NCBI GenBank assembly: GCA_014879435.1
Contig: JACSSB010000274.1
Span: 1-17,187, forward strand
Length of the DNA stretch: 17,187 bases
DNA from: Phycisphaerales bacterium
Lineage (GTDB): Bacteria; Pseudomonadota; Gammaproteobacteria; Competibacterales; Competibacteraceae
Direction of reading: 5' to 3'
Within the stretch, counting starts at the first letter, position 1; each line of letters starts with the position of its first letter. The notes below the pieces were generated by a model that did no database searches, was not told the DNA's origin, and saw only the letters and a list, made by a program, of their open reading frames with translations. The position numbers and the translations under genes are program-made. Of this stretch, positions 7,445 through 14,277 are shown piece after piece.

Positions 7445-9597
7445 ATCCCCAACTCCTCGAAATTCTCCTGAATCCTTGCCGCCAGCTCCACCGCCTCCCG
7501 ATTCAGGTCCGCAAGTTCCACATGAATGTCGCGCAAGGTCTGCTCAAAATTGAAATCCTCGTCCACTTCTGGCGGCGCGACGCCGACATAGCGGCCTGGC
7601 GTCAAACTCCAGTCGGCGGCTGCAATCTCGGCGCGCGTCACCACCTTGCATAAACCCGGCACGGCCTGCATTTCCGCGTTGGGAAAACGGTCTTGCAGCC
7701 AGACGATTTGCCGGTGGAAATAGGCGGCGGCCTTGAGTTGCTCCACCGCCTGTTTGCGCTCCTCCTCCAATTGTTTGAGGCGCTTGTTGGCAAGACGGCG
7801 ATCATGAAGCTCGGCAGCTTCCTCGGCCGACGCCAGTTCTTGCGCCAGTGTCCCGCATCGAGCGGCAAGCTTGTAAAGTAAGTCCACCTGCTTGACCAAA
7901 CCCTTGATTTTATCGGCCAGCGGCTCGAAGGCATGGCGAGTGGCGTGCTGGGCCTCATTGGCATCGGGCGGAGCAGTGGCGTAACAGTTGCGGAAATCCG
8001 CCAGTTCCCCAAGCAGCGCGGCGCGGTCGGCCTCATACGCTTGTTGAGTTTCAGCGAGTTCCACCAAGCCATCGGCAAGCGGCTGTTTCTGCTCCGGTGT
8101 GAGTATGGCCAGCCTCTTCACCCGCTCATCAAACTCCACAAACTGGATTTGCAAGCCCTTGAAGGTCGTCTCGAAACGCTCCAGTTCATCGGGAACGGCG
8201 GCGGTCTCCTGGCAAACGGCGGCGACATAATCTCGCACCAACGCTAGGAAACGCGCCTGCTGGCCCCGATACAGCCAGACGATAGCGGTCAGGTTGGCGA
8301 GTTGTTCTGGGCTGAAGTCATAAATTTTGCGGGTGACCTTGCGGTAGACGTTGCGCGCATCAAGCATCAACACCGTGTCGTGGCGCGTCTCCGACTTGCC
8401 CTTGTCGAAGAACCACAACTCACAAGGGACGGTGCGGGTGTAGAAAAAATTGGAACGGATGGCGATCATCACATCCACATCGCCGGTTTCCACGATCTTA
8501 CGGCGTACTTCCGCCTCGCCATGCCCGGCGCTGGACGCCTGCGAGGACATGACGAAACCCGCCCGACCCTTTGGATTCAAGTAGCTGTGAAAGTAGGAAA
8601 TCCACAGATAGTTGCCATTGGAAACGGTCTGCTTGTTGTTTTTGATGTCTCCTTCCTTCTTCTTACCCGCGCCCTTGGTGGTCCCCGGCAACCCAAACGG
8701 CAATCTGCGGTCGGTCTTCACCTTTTCGGCATCCACCATATCCACATTGAACGGCGGATTGGCCATGACGAAATCGCAGCGACCGAATAAATTGTGCTCG
8801 TCCTGATAGAAAGTGTTGGCCTCGCGAATATCACCTTCCAACCCATGTACCGCCAGATTCATCTTGGCTAAGCGAATGGTGGTGGCGGTCTTCTCCTGCC
8901 CATAGAAAGTGACCTGATGACTGGTGTCCTGCCCTTGGCGCTCGATAAAGTGGCTGGATTGCACGAACATGCCACCGGAACCGCAAGCGGGATCGAACAC
9001 CTTACCGTGATCAGGTTCAATGACGTTGACGATGGTTTGCACCAGCGAGGGTGGAGTGAAGAACTCGCCATTATCCTGAGCGCCCTGCATTGCAAACTTC
9101 ATCAGAAAGTATTCGTAGATGCGGCCGAATACGTCACCGCTAGCATTGCGCAGTGCCTCACTGTCGAAAGCGCGCAGCAGATTTTCCAGCAAATCACTCT
9201 CGAACTTGTTGTAATCCTTCGGTAACTGACCTCGCAGCGGCTCAAACTCCTCCTCAATGGCTTGCATCGCCGCAACCAGCGCCGTGCTCAGCTTATTATC
9301 CTTGGGTCGTTTGAGTAGTACGTCATACCGCGCTGGTTCGGGGAGCATCAAAGCTCGACGCTTGATGAAGTCGCTCTTGACCAGCGGTCGTTTCGGCATC
9401 TTGCCGACGGATTGATCGGCTTCAATCTGTTTCAGTGCTACCTGATAGCGATTGCTGGCGTGACGGAGAAAGATTACCCCCAGCACCGGCATACAGTATT
9501 CGCTGCTGGTCAGTTTGGAATTGGCGCGAAGCTGGTCAGCGGCTTCCCACAGCGAGTTTTCGAGTTGTTTGATGTCGTGCAAGGCGTTTTGGGTCAT
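7441..9597 (-). CDS. hsdM: Type I restriction-modification DNA N6-adenine methyltransferase subunit HsdM
   Basis: The 718-residue product has the HsdM N-terminal helical domain (from about residue 8, LHDIKQLENSLWEAADQLR). The N6_Mtase catalytic domain follows, with GEFFTPP at 177-183, the AdoMet-binding motif I DPACGSGGM at 202-210, and the catalytic NPPF at 280-283. After about residue 430 there is an unusually long C-terminal part. It is mostly predicted helix and contains a charged coiled-coil-like stretch at about 585-625 (LANKRLKQLEEERKQAVEQL). This makes the protein about 200 residues longer than the classical roughly 500-residue enzymes, although longer HsdM forms exist. It would methylate adenine in the HsdS-defined site and form the core of the complex. 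The ATG at 9595-9597 has no good Shine-Dalgarno sequence. It is the first gene of the hsdM-hsdS-Schlafen unit, and a perfect 8-bp dyad lies 29-52 bases upstream. Confidence 0.96.
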   Translation of the reverse strand: MTQNALHDIKQLENSLWEAADQLRANSKLTSSEYCMPVLGVIFLRHASNRYQVALKQIEADQSVGKMPKRPLVKSDFIKRRALMLPEPARYDVLLKRPKDNKLSTALVAAMQAIEEEFEPLRGQLPKDYNKFESDLLENLLRAFDSEALRNASGDVFGRIYEYFLMKFAMQGAQDNGEFFTPPSLVQTIVNVIEPDHGKVFDPACGSGGMFVQSSHFIERQGQDTSHQVTFYGQEKTATTIRLAKMNLAVHGLEGDIREANTFYQDEHNLFGRCDFVMANPPFNVDMVDAEKVKTDRRLPFGLPGTTKGAGKKKEGDIKNNKQTVSNGNYLWISYFHSYLNPKGRAGFVMSSQASSAGHGEAEVRRKIVETGDVDVMIAIRSNFFYTRTVPCELWFFDKGKSETRHDTVLMLDARNVYRKVTRKIYDFSPEQLANLTAIVWLYRGQQARFLALVRDYVAAVCQETAAVPDELERFETTFKGLQIQFVEFDERVKRLAILTPEQKQPLADGLVELAETQQAYEADRAALLGELADFRNCYATAPPDANEAQHATRHAFEPLADKIKGLVKQVDLLYKLAARCGTLAQELASAEEAAELHDRRLANKRLKQLEEERKQAVEQLKAAAYFHRQIVWLQDRFPNAEMQAVPGLCKVVTRAEIAAADWSLTPGRYVGVAPPEVDEDFNFEQTLRDIHVELADLNREAVELAARIQENFEELGI

Positions 9598-9829
9598 TGG
9601 TGAAGGTCAATGCGGTTCGAAAAGATCGGTCGCAGAGGCTGGCGACCGACCGCCATCCGGGTAACCACCGGATCAAAGTGCGTCATCCTCAGCGCCGATT
9701 GTGGTTATTACGACTGGCAGGAAGGGTTATCCGGGTTATCCGCCCTTACGGATACTGCTGATCCTCGACACGACAACCTAGCTGGCCACAAAAGCGTAGC
9801 GTTCGTCTGTTGGCTAATGGTGCACGGCA
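9598..9829. other. Non-coding region upstream of hsdM with dyads and a tandem repeat
   Basis: No convincing gene is seen here. Three structures stand out. A perfect stem lies at 9626-9633 / 9642-9649 (TCGGTCGC / GCGACCGA, loop of 8). An exact tandem duplication of GGGTTATCC occupies 9724-9741. A 15-base odd palindrome sits at 9824-9838 (ACGGCATCATGCCGT), just overlapping the integrase remnant. The first lies close enough to hsdM to be an operator or leader hairpin. No strong -35/-10 pair for hsdM was found by eye. Confidence 0.45.
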
Positions 9830-10275
9830 TCATGCCGTTGTATACCCCCTGGGGGAAGTTGGTTGAACATGGCCGAGTCGATGCAGTGAATTTTGCATGA
9901 TTTCAAACAGCCAGACTAATTCATCCCATAACAATGTCCGTTCCTGCGCCACCTCCTTCCCCCCTGTATTGGGAAAGTCGAACGCCGGGGTTGTACTGCA
10001 CCAGATGACGCTTGATAGCGTAATCGAAAATATGGCGCGCCCAGCGCAGCACATCGTTGGCAATAAATAGTGGGCGTGCCACGTTGCACAATCACTTGCA
10101 ACATTGCGTCTATGTGCATGGGCCTCACGGTATCCACAACCAGCCCCCCGATATGGGGCTTGATATCGCGCTCAATGCGGCTACGCATGATATTCGGATA
10201 CTTCCAGCGACCCAAATCATGACGTTCATCCGCTTTGATCCATTGGCGGATTTGCAAATCACTTAAGCTGTTCAT
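9830..10275 (-). pseudogene. Decayed P4-like tyrosine recombinase/integrase remnant (frameshifted, deleted)
   Basis: Pieces of a P4-type phage integrase appear in three successive frames on the minus strand. The first (10275 to about 10066) reads MNSLSDLQIRQWIKADERHDLG, with KYPNIMRSRIERDIKPHIGG and VRPMHIDAMLQVI following; these resemble the start of the protein and the beginning of the core-binding domain. The second frame (about 10067 to 9965) gives ANDVLRWARHIFDYAIKRHL and then VQYNPGVRLS, the end of the core-binding domain. The third (about 9967 to 9893) gives GGKEVAQERTLLWDELVWLF, the linker to the catalytic domain. Homology then stops; the R-H-R-Y catalytic domain is absent and an unrelated tail ends at a stop at 9830. 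The N-terminal domain also appears internally deleted, because LSDLQIR is normally about 100 residues from the KYP..-type segment. The gene cannot make an active integrase. It marks past integration of a mobile element beside the hsd locus. Confidence 0.75.
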
Positions 10276-10436
10276 GTCGCTCGCATACCTAAATACTTGT
10301 ATCAAAAGTATTTTATAGATACATCTGTGTACACGATAGACAATTGCAAGATCGCTTGAGATGAATTGCAACGTAGAGAAACTAATTGAAATAATTATTT
10401 TTTGAGCATTGGTTCGTGGTAAGGCGGAGTAAGGCC

Positions 10437-11303
10437 CTATTCAAGATTCTGCACCTGTTCCCGCATTTGCTCGATCAGCACCTTGAGTTCAACCGCAGCG
10501 CGCGTGGTATCGGCGTCGGCAGATTTTGAGGAGAGGGTGTTGGCTTCCCGATTGAGTTCTTGCATCAGGAAATCCAGCCGACGGCCAACGGCTTCTTCCC
10601 GTCCGAACACCGCTTCGATTTCATCGAGATGTGTATCCAGGCGGTCGAGTTCTTCATCCACATCCAGGCGCTGAGCGATCAGTACCAATTCCTGTTCCAG
10701 ACGGCCCACGTCGGCGTCAATGGGGATATCGGTGAGGCGGTTCAGTAATTTGTCGCGCCAGCGTGCCAGCACCTCGGGTCGGCGCGTGCGCACCCGCTTG
10801 ACCTGAACCCGCATGGCATCACAACGCTGCCGCAGTAATTCAGCGGTGCGTTGGCCTTCCCGTTCGCGGGTAGCGACCAACTCACGTAACGCCCCTTCCA
10901 GGCAATCGAGAATGGCCTGTTTGACCTCATCCAGATCCGGATCAGCCTCATTGACTACCCCTGGCCAGCGCAGCACATCCACCAAGCGCAGCCCAGTGCC
11001 CGGCCCGATCATGTGTTCCACCTCGTTCGCCACCTCCAGCAGGCGCTCGACCATAGAATGGTTCAAACTCAGTGTGGCCAGGGTTGCGCCTGCGGTTTGC
11101 AGTTTGAGAATACATTCCACTTTGCCGCGACTTAATTGATTGGCAATGCGCTCGCGCACGGACAGTTCCAGGCCACGCAAGGATTCTGGCAGGCGGATGG
11201 TGCTTTCCAGATAGCGGTGGTTGACCGAGCGTAATTCCCAGATGATGGTACCCCAGGCGCTGGCCTGCTCCTGGCGTGCGAAGGCAGTCATACTGCGTAA
11301 CAT
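10437..11303 (-). CDS. yicC: YicC family endoribonuclease
   Basis: The 288-residue product matches the YicC family in length (about 287) and at both conserved ends: the YicC-like N-terminus MLRSMTAFAR with LRSVNHRYLE at 24-33, and the C-terminal DUF1732 signature FLMQELNREANTLSSKS at about 245-261. YicC proteins are conserved bacterial endoribonucleases implicated in small-RNA and mRNA turnover. The ATG at 11301-11303 is preceded by GAGGATA, a good Shine-Dalgarno sequence. The gene is transcribed divergently from rph across a 187-bp gap, an arrangement also seen in Escherichia coli. Downstream (10372-10436) lies an AT-rich gap with AAATAATTATTT but no clear hairpin terminator, then the integrase remnant. 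A large open frame across its upstream side is antisense shadow. Confidence 0.95.
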   Translation of the reverse strand: MLRSMTAFARQEQASAWGTIIWELRSVNHRYLESTIRLPESLRGLELSVRERIANQLSRGKVECILKLQTAGATLATLSLNHSMVERLLEVANEVEHMIGPGTGLRLVDVLRWPGVVNEADPDLDEVKQAILDCLEGALRELVATREREGQRTAELLRQRCDAMRVQVKRVRTRRPEVLARWRDKLLNRLTDIPIDADVGRLEQELVLIAQRLDVDEELDRLDTHLDEIEAVFGREEAVGRRLDFLMQELNREANTLSSKSADADTTRAAVELKVLIEQMREQVQNLE

Positions 11304-11490
11304 GGCTTATCCTCGTCTTTGATAGTCCTTTTATCTTAGGTTGTGCCTGTTGGCTTGGCGCGCTAAAGACTCGAATTTTCCCCGTATTGCTAAAGCTGGG
11401 CGAAGTCGTCCCGCATCGCGGAGCGATTCCATTACAATCTGGAATACTCTGAAATTTGGTCTTGATCTTATTCACTACAGGAAACCCTGC
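11304..11490. promoter_or_regulatory. Divergent intergenic region between yicC and rph
   Basis: This 187-bp gap must hold the promoters of both genes because they point away from each other. By eye the only loose match toward rph is TTGTGC at 11341-11346 with TAAAGA at 11364-11369 (17-base spacer, poor -10). No convincing pair is seen toward yicC. Both genes have clear Shine-Dalgarno sequences. The existence of promoters here is inferred from gene orientation. Confidence 0.4.
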
Positions 11491-12213
11491 ATGCGTCCTA
11501 GCCACCGCGCCGCCGATGAACTGCGCCCGATTCGGATCACCCGCCAATTCACCAAACATGCTGAGGGATCGGTGTTGGTGGAGTTCGGCGATACCCAGGT
11601 CATCTGCACCGCCAGCATCGAAGAACGTGTACCGTTCTTTCTCAAAGGAAAAGGGCAGGGCTGGGTGACGGCGGAATATGGCATGTTGCCACGCGCGACC
11701 CACACGCGTTCCAGCCGCGAGGCCAGCCGCGGGCGGCAAGATGGACGCAGCATGGAAATCCAGCGCCTGATCGGCCGCGCCTTGCGCGCCGTGCTGGATC
11801 GGGAGGCGCTGGGCGAGCGCACCATCACTCTCGATTGCGATGTGATTCAGGCTGATGGCGGTACGCGTACCGCTGCCATCACCGGTAGTTTCGTGGCATT
11901 GGCCGATGCGGTGCGTCATCTGATCGGTCGAAAGCTACTCAAGAAAAATCCGCTGCACGGACAGGTGGCATCGGTGTCGGTGGGCATCTTTCGGGGAGTG
12001 CCGGTGCTGGATCTGGATTACGCCGAAGATTCCGAGGCCGAAACCGATATGAATGTGGTTATGAACGATGCCGGTGCGTTTATCGAACTGCAGGGTACCG
12101 CCGAAGGCCATGCCTTCCGCATGGAAGAATTGGAATCGATGCTGAATCTGGCGCGTGGTGGTATCGAGCAATTGCTGCGCAAGCAACGGGAAGTGCTGGG
12201 ATTGCCCGGCTGA
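11491..12213 (+). CDS. rph: Ribonuclease PH (tRNA 3'-end processing phosphorolytic exoribonuclease)
   Basis: The 240-residue protein is a full-length RNase PH, which trims tRNA 3' ends and degrades structured RNA using phosphate, as a hexameric ring. Recognisable family blocks are RPIRITRQFTKHAEGSVLVE at 12-31, SREASRGRQDGRSMEIQRLI at about 75-94 (the arginines of the phosphate site) and DCDVIQADGGTRTAAITG at 115-132. The conserved VPVLDLDYAEDS follows at about 170-181, with D174, D176 and D180. The start at 11491 is chosen because AGGAAA lies 6-11 bases upstream and the protein then begins like other RNase PH enzymes. The frame stays open upstream to 11341, but that stretch has no family similarity. 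It is followed after a repeat-filled gap by rdgB and hemW, probably co-transcribed. Confidence 0.97.
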   Translation: MRPSHRAADELRPIRITRQFTKHAEGSVLVEFGDTQVICTASIEERVPFFLKGKGQGWVTAEYGMLPRATHTRSSREASRGRQDGRSMEIQRLIGRALRAVLDREALGERTITLDCDVIQADGGTRTAAITGSFVALADAVRHLIGRKLLKKNPLHGQVASVSVGIFRGVPVLDLDYAEDSEAETDMNVVMNDAGAFIELQGTAEGHAFRMEELESMLNLARGGIEQLLRKQREVLGLPG

Positions 12214-12237
12214 ACGACTGGACATAACCGTTTAGTT

Positions 12238-12325
12238 CCCCCCTTTAGCAAAGGGGGGCTAGGAGGGATTTGAGTTCGGGTTGTTGTGCGAAATCCTCCC
12301 CGCCCCCCCTTTTTTCAAAGGGGGG
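12238..12325. repeat. REPIN-like palindromic element (two 9-bp hairpins in mirror arrangement)
   Basis: Two hairpins with the same stem, CCCCCCTTT / AAAGGGGGG, lie at 12238-12258 (3-base loop) and 12304-12325 (4-base loop). Between them an inner imperfect inverted repeat (AGGAGGGATTT at 12261-12271 against GAAATCCTCCC at 12290-12300) makes the whole unit roughly palindromic. This is the structure of a REP doublet or REPIN. It fills the gap between rph and rdgB and could attenuate transcription or protect mRNA ends. A diverged copy of the right arm lies beside orn at about 15269-15310. Confidence 0.75.
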
Positions 12326-12361
12326 AGGTGAATACTTACGGCTGAACAATGGAGACGCGTG

Positions 12362-12973
12362 ATGCGCAAGATCGTCCTGGCGACGGGCAATCCGGGCAAA
12401 GTTCGGGAATTTAGTGCTGCCTTGGCCGGATTGGGGATAGAAATCGTGCCGCAATCGGCCTTCGCCGTGCCGGAAGTCGAGGAAACTGGGCTGAGCTTCG
12501 TCGAAAACGCGCTGCTCAAGGCCCGCCATGCCGCTCGTCACACTGGATTACCAGCACTGGCCGATGATTCTGGGCTGGTGGTGGATGCGCTGGGTGGTGC
12601 GCCGGGAATTTATTCGGCGCGTTATGCCGGTCCTGGTGCCAATGATCGCGCCAACAATACCCGCCTGCTGGCAGAGTTGCAGGGTGTGGCAGAAGCACAG
12701 CGCTCAGCCCGTTTTGCTTGCGCGCTGGTGCTGCTGCGCGATGCCACCGATCCGCTGCCTTTGCTTTGTCAGCAAACCTGGGAAGGCATCATCCTCAGCG
12801 AGCCACGCGGTACTGGGGGTTTTGGTTACGATCCGCTGTTCTTCGTGCCGACCGAAGGATGCACCTCTGCCGAGCTGGATCTGGCGCGCAAAAACCAACT
12901 GAGCCATCGTGGGCGGGCGCTGGCGCAGTTGGCGCAAGAGCTGAAATTGAAGCCGGTATCGGCGGTGGATTGA
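12362..12973 (+). CDS. rdgB: dITP/XTP pyrophosphatase (RdgB/HAM1 family)
   Basis: The 203-residue protein is an inosine/xanthosine triphosphate pyrophosphatase, which hydrolyses dITP and XTP to the monophosphate and so keeps deaminated purines out of DNA and RNA. The signature motifs are present: TGNPGK at 8-13, ADDSGL at 67-72 with the catalytic aspartate at 69, GTGGFGYDPLF at 150-160 and SHRGRAL at 181-187. The ATG at 12362 is preferred over an in-frame GTG one codon upstream, because GGAG at 12351-12354 gives 7-base spacing and the family begins with M-x-K-I-V-L-A-T. It lies between rph and hemW on the same strand, with 9 bp to hemW, so it is almost certainly co-transcribed with hemW. Confidence 0.97.
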   Translation: MRKIVLATGNPGKVREFSAALAGLGIEIVPQSAFAVPEVEETGLSFVENALLKARHAARHTGLPALADDSGLVVDALGGAPGIYSARYAGPGANDRANNTRLLAELQGVAEAQRSARFACALVLLRDATDPLPLLCQQTWEGIILSEPRGTGGFGYDPLFFVPTEGCTSAELDLARKNQLSHRGRALAQLAQELKLKPVSAVD

Positions 12974-12982
12974 GCAGGCACG

Positions 12983-14152
12983 ATGCTGACTTTCACCGCT
13001 CCGCTTCCGCTAGGGTTGTATATTCATATCCCCTGGTGCCTGCGTAAGTGTCCATACTGCGACTTCAACTCCCACGCCATGCGCGAGCCGTTACCGGAAC
13101 AGGCTTATGTGGATGCGCTGCTAGCCGATCTGGAACAGGATCTACCGCGAGTTTGGGGGCGGCGCATCGACAGCGTGTTTATCGGCGGTGGCACGCCAAG
13201 CCTGTTTTCAGCCGAGGCCGTGGATCGACTGTTAGCCGGATTGCGCGCCCGCCTGCCCATGCGTCCGGGATTGGAAATCACGCTGGAAGCCAATCCTGGC
13301 GCGGTGGAGCGGGGTAAATTCGCCGAATTCCGTGCAGCGGGTATCAATCGGTTGTCGATTGGAGTACAGAGTTTCGACGATGGGCACCTGCAACGCCTGG
13401 GGCGGATTCATGACGCGCAGGCGGCGATTGCGGCGGCTGAAGCTGCGCATGCCGCTGGATTGGATCATTTCAATCTGGATCTAATCTTCGGCTTGCCAGG
13501 GCAGACCGTCGAACAGGCGCAAAGCGATATTGCCCAAGCACTGGCATTACGCCCGGCGCATCTGTCTTATTATCAACTCACCCTTGAACCCAATACCTTG
13601 TTCTATCGCGCCCCGCCAGTGCTGCCAGACGAGGACTTGATCGATGCGATCCAGGATCGCGCCCAGGATACCTTGGCCCAGCATGGCTATCAGCGCTATG
13701 AGGTATCGGCTTATGCTCGTGAAAACCAGCGCTGTCGGCATAATCTGAATTATTGGCAATTCGGGGATTATCTCGGTATCGGTGCCGGTGCGCATGCGAA
13801 GCTGAGCGACCCCGCTTCTGGTGCGATCCATCGTTTGTGGAAGCGCAAGCATCCGCAGGATTATCTGGCGCGGGCCGGTACCCCGGACGGTATCGGTGGT
13901 GATGCACCGGTGCCCGAGGCGGATCTACCGCTGGAGTTTTTGATGAACGCCCTGCGTCTAGTCGAGGGCGTACCGACGGTTCTGTTTAGCGAGCGAAGTG
14001 GTTTACCGCTGGCGGCGTTGGAACCGGGATTGAGCCGCGCGCGGGCGCGGGGCTTGCTCGAATCCGACCCGGATCGTCTGTGCGCTACCGAACTGGGGTT
14101 GCGGTTCCTGAACGATTTACTGCAGGAATTTATGCCGGAGGAGGAATGTTAA
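12983..14152 (+). CDS. hemW: Radical SAM heme chaperone HemW
   Basis: The 389-residue protein is a radical SAM enzyme of the HemN/HemW family. The iron-sulfur binding CxxxCxxC is C19-LRK-C23-PY-C26 within IHIPWCLRKCPYCDFNSH, and the AdoMet-binding GGGTPS lies at 68-73. A HemN_C domain follows, with LPLEFLMNALRLVEGVPT near residue 315. It lacks the extra N-terminal region and the fourth cysteine typical of true coproporphyrinogen dehydrogenase HemN (C-x-F-C-G-C). It is therefore the heme-inserting chaperone HemW, which delivers heme to respiratory cytochromes. The gene starts 9 bp after rdgB with only a weak AGCAGG ahead of the ATG, which fits translation within an operon. A palindrome overlaps its stop. 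Confidence 0.94.
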   Translation: MLTFTAPLPLGLYIHIPWCLRKCPYCDFNSHAMREPLPEQAYVDALLADLEQDLPRVWGRRIDSVFIGGGTPSLFSAEAVDRLLAGLRARLPMRPGLEITLEANPGAVERGKFAEFRAAGINRLSIGVQSFDDGHLQRLGRIHDAQAAIAAAEAAHAAGLDHFNLDLIFGLPGQTVEQAQSDIAQALALRPAHLSYYQLTLEPNTLFYRAPPVLPDEDLIDAIQDRAQDTLAQHGYQRYEVSAYARENQRCRHNLNYWQFGDYLGIGAGAHAKLSDPASGAIHRLWKRKHPQDYLARAGTPDGIGGDAPVPEADLPLEFLMNALRLVEGVPTVLFSERSGLPLAALEPGLSRARARGLLESDPDRLCATELGLRFLNDLLQEFMPEEEC

Positions 14153-14168
14153 ACCGGCGCCGGTTTTT
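14151..14168 (+). terminator. Possible weak rho-independent terminator after hemW
   Basis: The sequence AAACCGGCGCCGGTTTTT overlaps the hemW stop. It is a 16-base perfect palindrome (AAACCGGC/GCCGGTTT) ending in five T. As an RNA hairpin it would have a 6-bp stem with a GCGC loop, which is short. It may end the rph-rdgB-hemW transcript. A perfect TTGACA (14167-14172) directly follows, but no good -10 is seen at 16-18 bases from it. Confidence 0.45.
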
Positions 14169-14277
14169 GACAGCCTTTTGTGTGTGGAGTCTCCTTTCAC
14201 CGATCAAACTGTGCCATTCGCAATCGGTGCGCCAAAACCGGGCATGCTGTGGCATCCCTTCTTTATCAGGAGCTGAT

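Noticed and set aside
8302..8790. Plus-strand frame of 162 residues inside hsdM
   Set aside because: Antisense shadow of the methyltransferase catalytic domain.
9845..9855. CCCCCTGGGGG palindrome in the integrase remnant
   Set aside because: Very short and low complexity; no supporting context.
9610..9900. Plus-strand open frame of 96 residues divergent from hsdM
   Set aside because: No recognisable family, composition unlike the neighbours, and it overlaps the integrase remnant and the hsdM upstream dyad. Probably chance.
9598..10436. tRNA gene or attachment site next to the integrase remnant
   Set aside because: No tRNA-like cloverleaf or convincing direct repeat pair was found by eye in this region.
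11341..11490. N-terminal extension of RNase PH to a TTG
   Set aside because: The family starts at the ATG at 11491, which has a good AGGAAA upstream. The extension has no similarity.
10948..11919. Minus-strand frame of 323 residues spanning yicC, the gap and rph
   Set aside because: It crosses a divergent promoter region and lies antisense to the well-conserved rph and out of frame with yicC. No family match.
14080..14277. N-terminal extension of the sulfurtransferase into hemW
   Set aside because: It overlaps hemW, has no rhodanese similarity, and the ATG at 14278 has a strong AGGAG.
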